The notes beneath the pieces are model-generated. The model saw only the letters and a list, made by a program, of their open reading frames with translations, was not told the origin of the DNA and ran no database searches. A stretch of DNA of 64,000 nt from Atherinomorus stipes (lineage: Eukaryota > Chordata > Actinopteri > Atheriniformes > Atherinidae), in the NCBI GenBank assembly GCA_023101725.1, contig JALJCO010007076.1, positions 682,001 to 746,000 of the forward strand, in the 5' to 3' direction. Below, one piece after another: positions 62,101-64,000 of the stretch. Each line of letters starts with the position of its first letter. Position 1 is the first letter of the stretch. A program made the position numbers and the translations under genes.

Positions 62101-63959
62101 GATCAATATCACGTTTTTAAATATAGATATGGTATTGGGATATAAAAAATATAATGATATTTCCTTGTATCGATATTTTTTCCCACCCCTATTATTTAAA
62201 CTGTCTGGAAGACAATCCTCCCCCAAGACTTTTACAAAGAAATCAATCATAAAAAACTGCCAACTGTCTTGAATTACATTAATTTTAACAAACATAACCA
62301 GTGTTTTGTCAGTTCCATCACTGCAGTGGAACGATACCTTTACAGTAAACATATTTCAATACTAAAAAGCAGGTGTTTGATATGAAATTAAACTTTCAGA
62401 CAAATTAGGGTAAAATACCAGTATATATCGTATATCGTTATCTAAAATAAATATATCGTGATATGATATGTGGTCCATATCGCCCAGGCCTACAGTGTCA
62501 TATGCTGTTGCTCATCTGAGGTTGCATTCATTTAATTTCAAACCCTGATAAGGACCATTGAAAGGTTGTACAAAAGAAAAGCCCCTCATAACTAAAGAAC
62601 ATACATGTATACAAGAGCCAGGAAACTCAATAAAGAAGAAAACAGATTCTGACCCAGGATGTCTTCATAGTGATGTTCCTGAAGCAGTGAACATGACAAG
62701 AGTGGGCTGTTTGATTTGGTAAGGTCCTCAAACTCAAATGATTTCCTGTCAAGGTAAAGAAAAAAATGCAAATCACTACAAAAGAGAGATTTATAACATT
62801 TCTTGTTTCTTGTCACTTCATTGGGAAGTGGCTCATATTTTCTGAACCCTCTGTACCTGTTGATGTTGTCTCTGACTCGCTCTGACCTGGGTCTCCCATA
62901 GAAGCCAGATGGAGGCTTTGAGGAAGTTTTCAAGGTAACTGAAGGCAGTGGAGGGAGGTTCCTCTGTCCTCTTACGTCCCTTTGGCTTTTACCCATGCGG
63001 GCTGCGCTGGATGCTGGAAGGTACGTCGAGGTTTGGGGACTGGGTTGATGGGAGGTGCGCCCGGCTCTGTGTACACATTCTCCTGATCCTCCTTCCCTTC
63101 CTTTACCCCAGTAGACCTTCTTTGACCCAAAACCTCAGATTCTTTTTTCTTTGTCTCCACCTGTTTGTCCTTGCCTGGTGGACTAAAGTAATTTCCAAGC
63201 TCTGGAGGGGTTTTCCCAGGCGTCTCCCCCATAGCTTCCAGCTTTTTAAAGAGGGTGAATACAGCCCTCTTCTCCTGACTTGTTTGCTCTGCTGCTCTTC
63301 TGTCATTGCCTTTTCTGAGCGTCCCCACTTTCTGCTTCTCAGTCGCTGAAGGGGAATGAGGCCTCGAATCTGTAAGATTCTCTATGTTCTCTTTCTCATG
63401 ATGAGCCGCTTCTCTGTGAACTACAGCTCTTTTACAATCGTCCCTTGATTGGTCTTCACTAGGCCCACTATTGACCTTTCGAGGCTGTTTCCCGAGTTCA
63501 GTAAATGAGCAAGACCTTAAATCTCCAGGTTTTCCTACATTTTCTTCCCCAAGATCCTGCTTTTCTTTATGAGCAACTGTCATGCAACTCTCAGCACCCT
63601 CCTTGTCCAGAGTTTTGTTGCTGCAATTTGTTAAGGATTCTGTCCTTTTAATGCTGTCAAAATGTCCCAAAGTAGCTGAGGTGAGGGGTGAAGGACTGGA
63701 TTCCTTTCCCTCCCATAGAGAAATTTTATCCTTAATGTTGCCTCCATTGGATCTGGCCGGCTTATTTCCTCCCATGAGAGTGCTGTCATTGCTGCGAGGG
63801 TCAAAAGCTGGATTCTTGTGAGCCATCAGAGATGATTCCTTCAGGTTGTTCAAGTTGACTAATGGGCTTAAGGGGTGTTTTGGGGTCCCCTCTTTTCTTT
63901 GTCCAGCTTCCTTGCTTTCCACTGAAGCGTGTCTCCCACTATGACAGCCCTGCTTTAGC
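53708..63959 (-). CDS. dennd2a: DENND2-subfamily DENN-domain Rab GEF, 5'-partial, 18 exons (DENND2A-like)
   Basis: DENND2 proteins are exchange factors for Rab9-type GTPases on endosomal membranes (family knowledge). Coding exons in transcription order: 62857-63959, 62654-62745, 61448-61542, 61156-61365, 60815-60908, 60677-60727, 60372-60583, 58456-58565, 58162-58231, 57677-57754, 57458-57598, 55601-55749, 54813-54990, 54693-54734, 54479-54587, 54017-54286, 53852-53938, 53708-53739. Every junction has AG/GT and matching phase. They encode about 1,040 residues. The N-terminal third is low-complexity with PVPKPRRTF, NLPPLP, KSFEFEDL and two YEDI motifs. uDENN follows at about 585-660 (LFEYFLVVSLQ, QFCFPDAKDW), cDENN at about 660-900 (FVLTGEDGSRRFGYC, RLEHVDFECLF, LLLERRVIF, WQHTYIPVLP) and dDENN at about 910-1040 (SEAFVRFFVELVGHYPLF, FLEVFMETQMF). 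The first exon opens at an acceptor in mid-codon, so upstream exons are outside the window. That exon has one frame break near 62975. The subfamily is certain; DENND2A over 2C rests on remembered resemblance (VGHYPLF, GLFEVR, LPGSGTE). Confidence 0.93.
53740..53851 (-). other. Last intron of the DENND2 gene; retention gives an alternative C-terminus
   Basis: The penultimate exon ends ...RFLKGLG at a GT donor (53850-53851). A 112-nt intron ends in TTCTTCCAG, and the final exon gives GNKMKFLSKK-stop (TAA at 53708-53710). The KMKFL ending is the usual end of DENND2 family proteins, which supports the splice. If the intron is retained, translation runs through RAGSELFIIRIALL to a TGA at 53805-53807, replacing the conserved basic tail with a hydrophobic one. 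Whether the retained form exists in transcripts cannot be told from the DNA. Confidence 0.8.
55750..57457 (-). other. Intron of the DENND2 gene with an A24 tract
   Basis: A 1.7-kb intron between the VMELCRP and VLDEVERR exons. It has a run of about 24 A at 56516-56539. No exon or clear mobile element is recognised inside. Confidence 0.6.
58566..60371 (-). other. Intron of the DENND2 gene with poly-G and a hAT-like remnant
   Basis: A 1.8-kb intron. It contains T12 followed by G21 (59092-59124). A region from about 59204 begins TAGGGATCAGTCGATACAG and ends near 59586 with AATATCAGCC words, the pattern of a common fish hAT-derived repeat. The right terminus is not clear. Confidence 0.6.
61663..62492. 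mobile_element. hAT-like MITE in a DENND2 intron (outer element)
   Basis: The left end is TAGGGCTGTGTGATAT and the right end, inverted, is TAGGCCTGGGCGATAT, the signature of a fish hAT-derived repeat with ATATCG-rich subterminal sequence. A convincing target duplication was not seen. It contains another complete element at 61834-62191. Confidence 0.75.
61834..62191. mobile_element. Nested palindromic hAT-type MITE with 8-bp target duplication
   Basis: The ends are TAAGGGTGGGG (left) and, inverted, TAGGGGTGGG (right). The flanks CTATTTAA (61826-61833) and TTATTTAA (62192-62199) match at seven of eight positions, as expected for a hAT target duplication. The body is internally palindromic around repeated GAAATCTCA/CGAAATACCGCGAGATTT-type words. 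Confidence 0.85.
62945..63000 (-). other. Frame break inside the large N-terminal exon of the DENND2 gene
   Basis: The upstream frame reads PVPKPRRTFQHPAQPAWVKAKGT and then meets TAA at 62972-62974. A different frame immediately continues RNLPPLPSVTLK and runs to the well-supported donor at 62855-62856. The combined exon (62857-63959) is 1,103 nt, one base short of keeping frame. Removing the 29 nt from the GT after the PAW codons to the AG before RNL would restore frame (phase 0), but 29 nt is far below normal vertebrate intron size. The donor-like GTAAGA at 62970-62975 is another possible splice site, but I found no acceptor that would use it. A single-base sequencing or assembly error is the simplest explanation; a true disabling mutation cannot be excluded. 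Confidence 0.8.
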
Positions 63960-64000
63960 CTAAACAAAGAAGGAAAGAAGGAAACTTTTACTCCTTTAAA

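Overview
The window looks like a piece of a ray-finned (teleost, probably percomorph) fish chromosome. The bulk sequence is AT-rich and CpG-poor. The one intact gene is an intron-rich vertebrate gene with consensus GT/AG splice sites. The repeats are those usual in fish: a Tc1-like transposon, hAT-type elements with 8-bp target duplications, short TTAA-flanked inverted-repeat elements (MITEs), several decayed LINEs and a tRNA-like SINE. No bacterial-style operon, rRNA, functional tRNA or CRISPR array was seen.

Right end (about 52,965-63,959, minus strand): a DENN-domain gene of the DENND2 subfamily, a Rab9-type guanine nucleotide exchange factor, with DENND2A as the best paralogue guess. I resolved 18 consecutive coding exons with compatible splice phases, down to a short last exon ending NKMKFLSKK-stop. 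The 5' exon or exons lie beyond the right edge. The reading frame breaks once, inside the large N-terminal exon near 62,975; this is either a one-base sequence error, a real lesion, or an implausibly short 29-nt intron. Its larger introns hold mobile-element remnants, including a hAT-type MITE with an 8-bp target duplication nested in another element.

Left and middle (1-52,964): no host protein-coding exon could be supported. This is intergenic or intronic DNA with dense mobile elements. These include a 0.5-kb foldback (222-736), a TTAA-flanked MITE (2,692-3,245) with a relative at 42,488-43,021, a tRNA-like SINE pair (3,394 and 34,199), and a LINE tail (10,549-11,200). Next come a Tc1 transposon (13,785-14,986), a CpG-rich MITE (16,117-16,442), and a transposon-dense block (21,070-25,900) containing a hAT element with perfect target duplications. 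Further right are another TTAA element (31,707-32,487), a LINE (32,935-34,015), a 1.14-kb near-perfect inverted repeat (35,872-37,012), a LINE split by a MITE (41,535-43,350), and a long-armed foldback with nested repeats (49,550-51,430).

The main points of interest are the broken frame and alternative 3' end of the DENND2 gene, a MITE family carrying a start codon next to a splice donor, a 53-nt segment shared by two unrelated repeats 1,030 nt apart, a 60-codon exon-like reading frame of unknown origin inside a hAT element, and three CTCF-like motifs. No convincing wholly new biological system was found.
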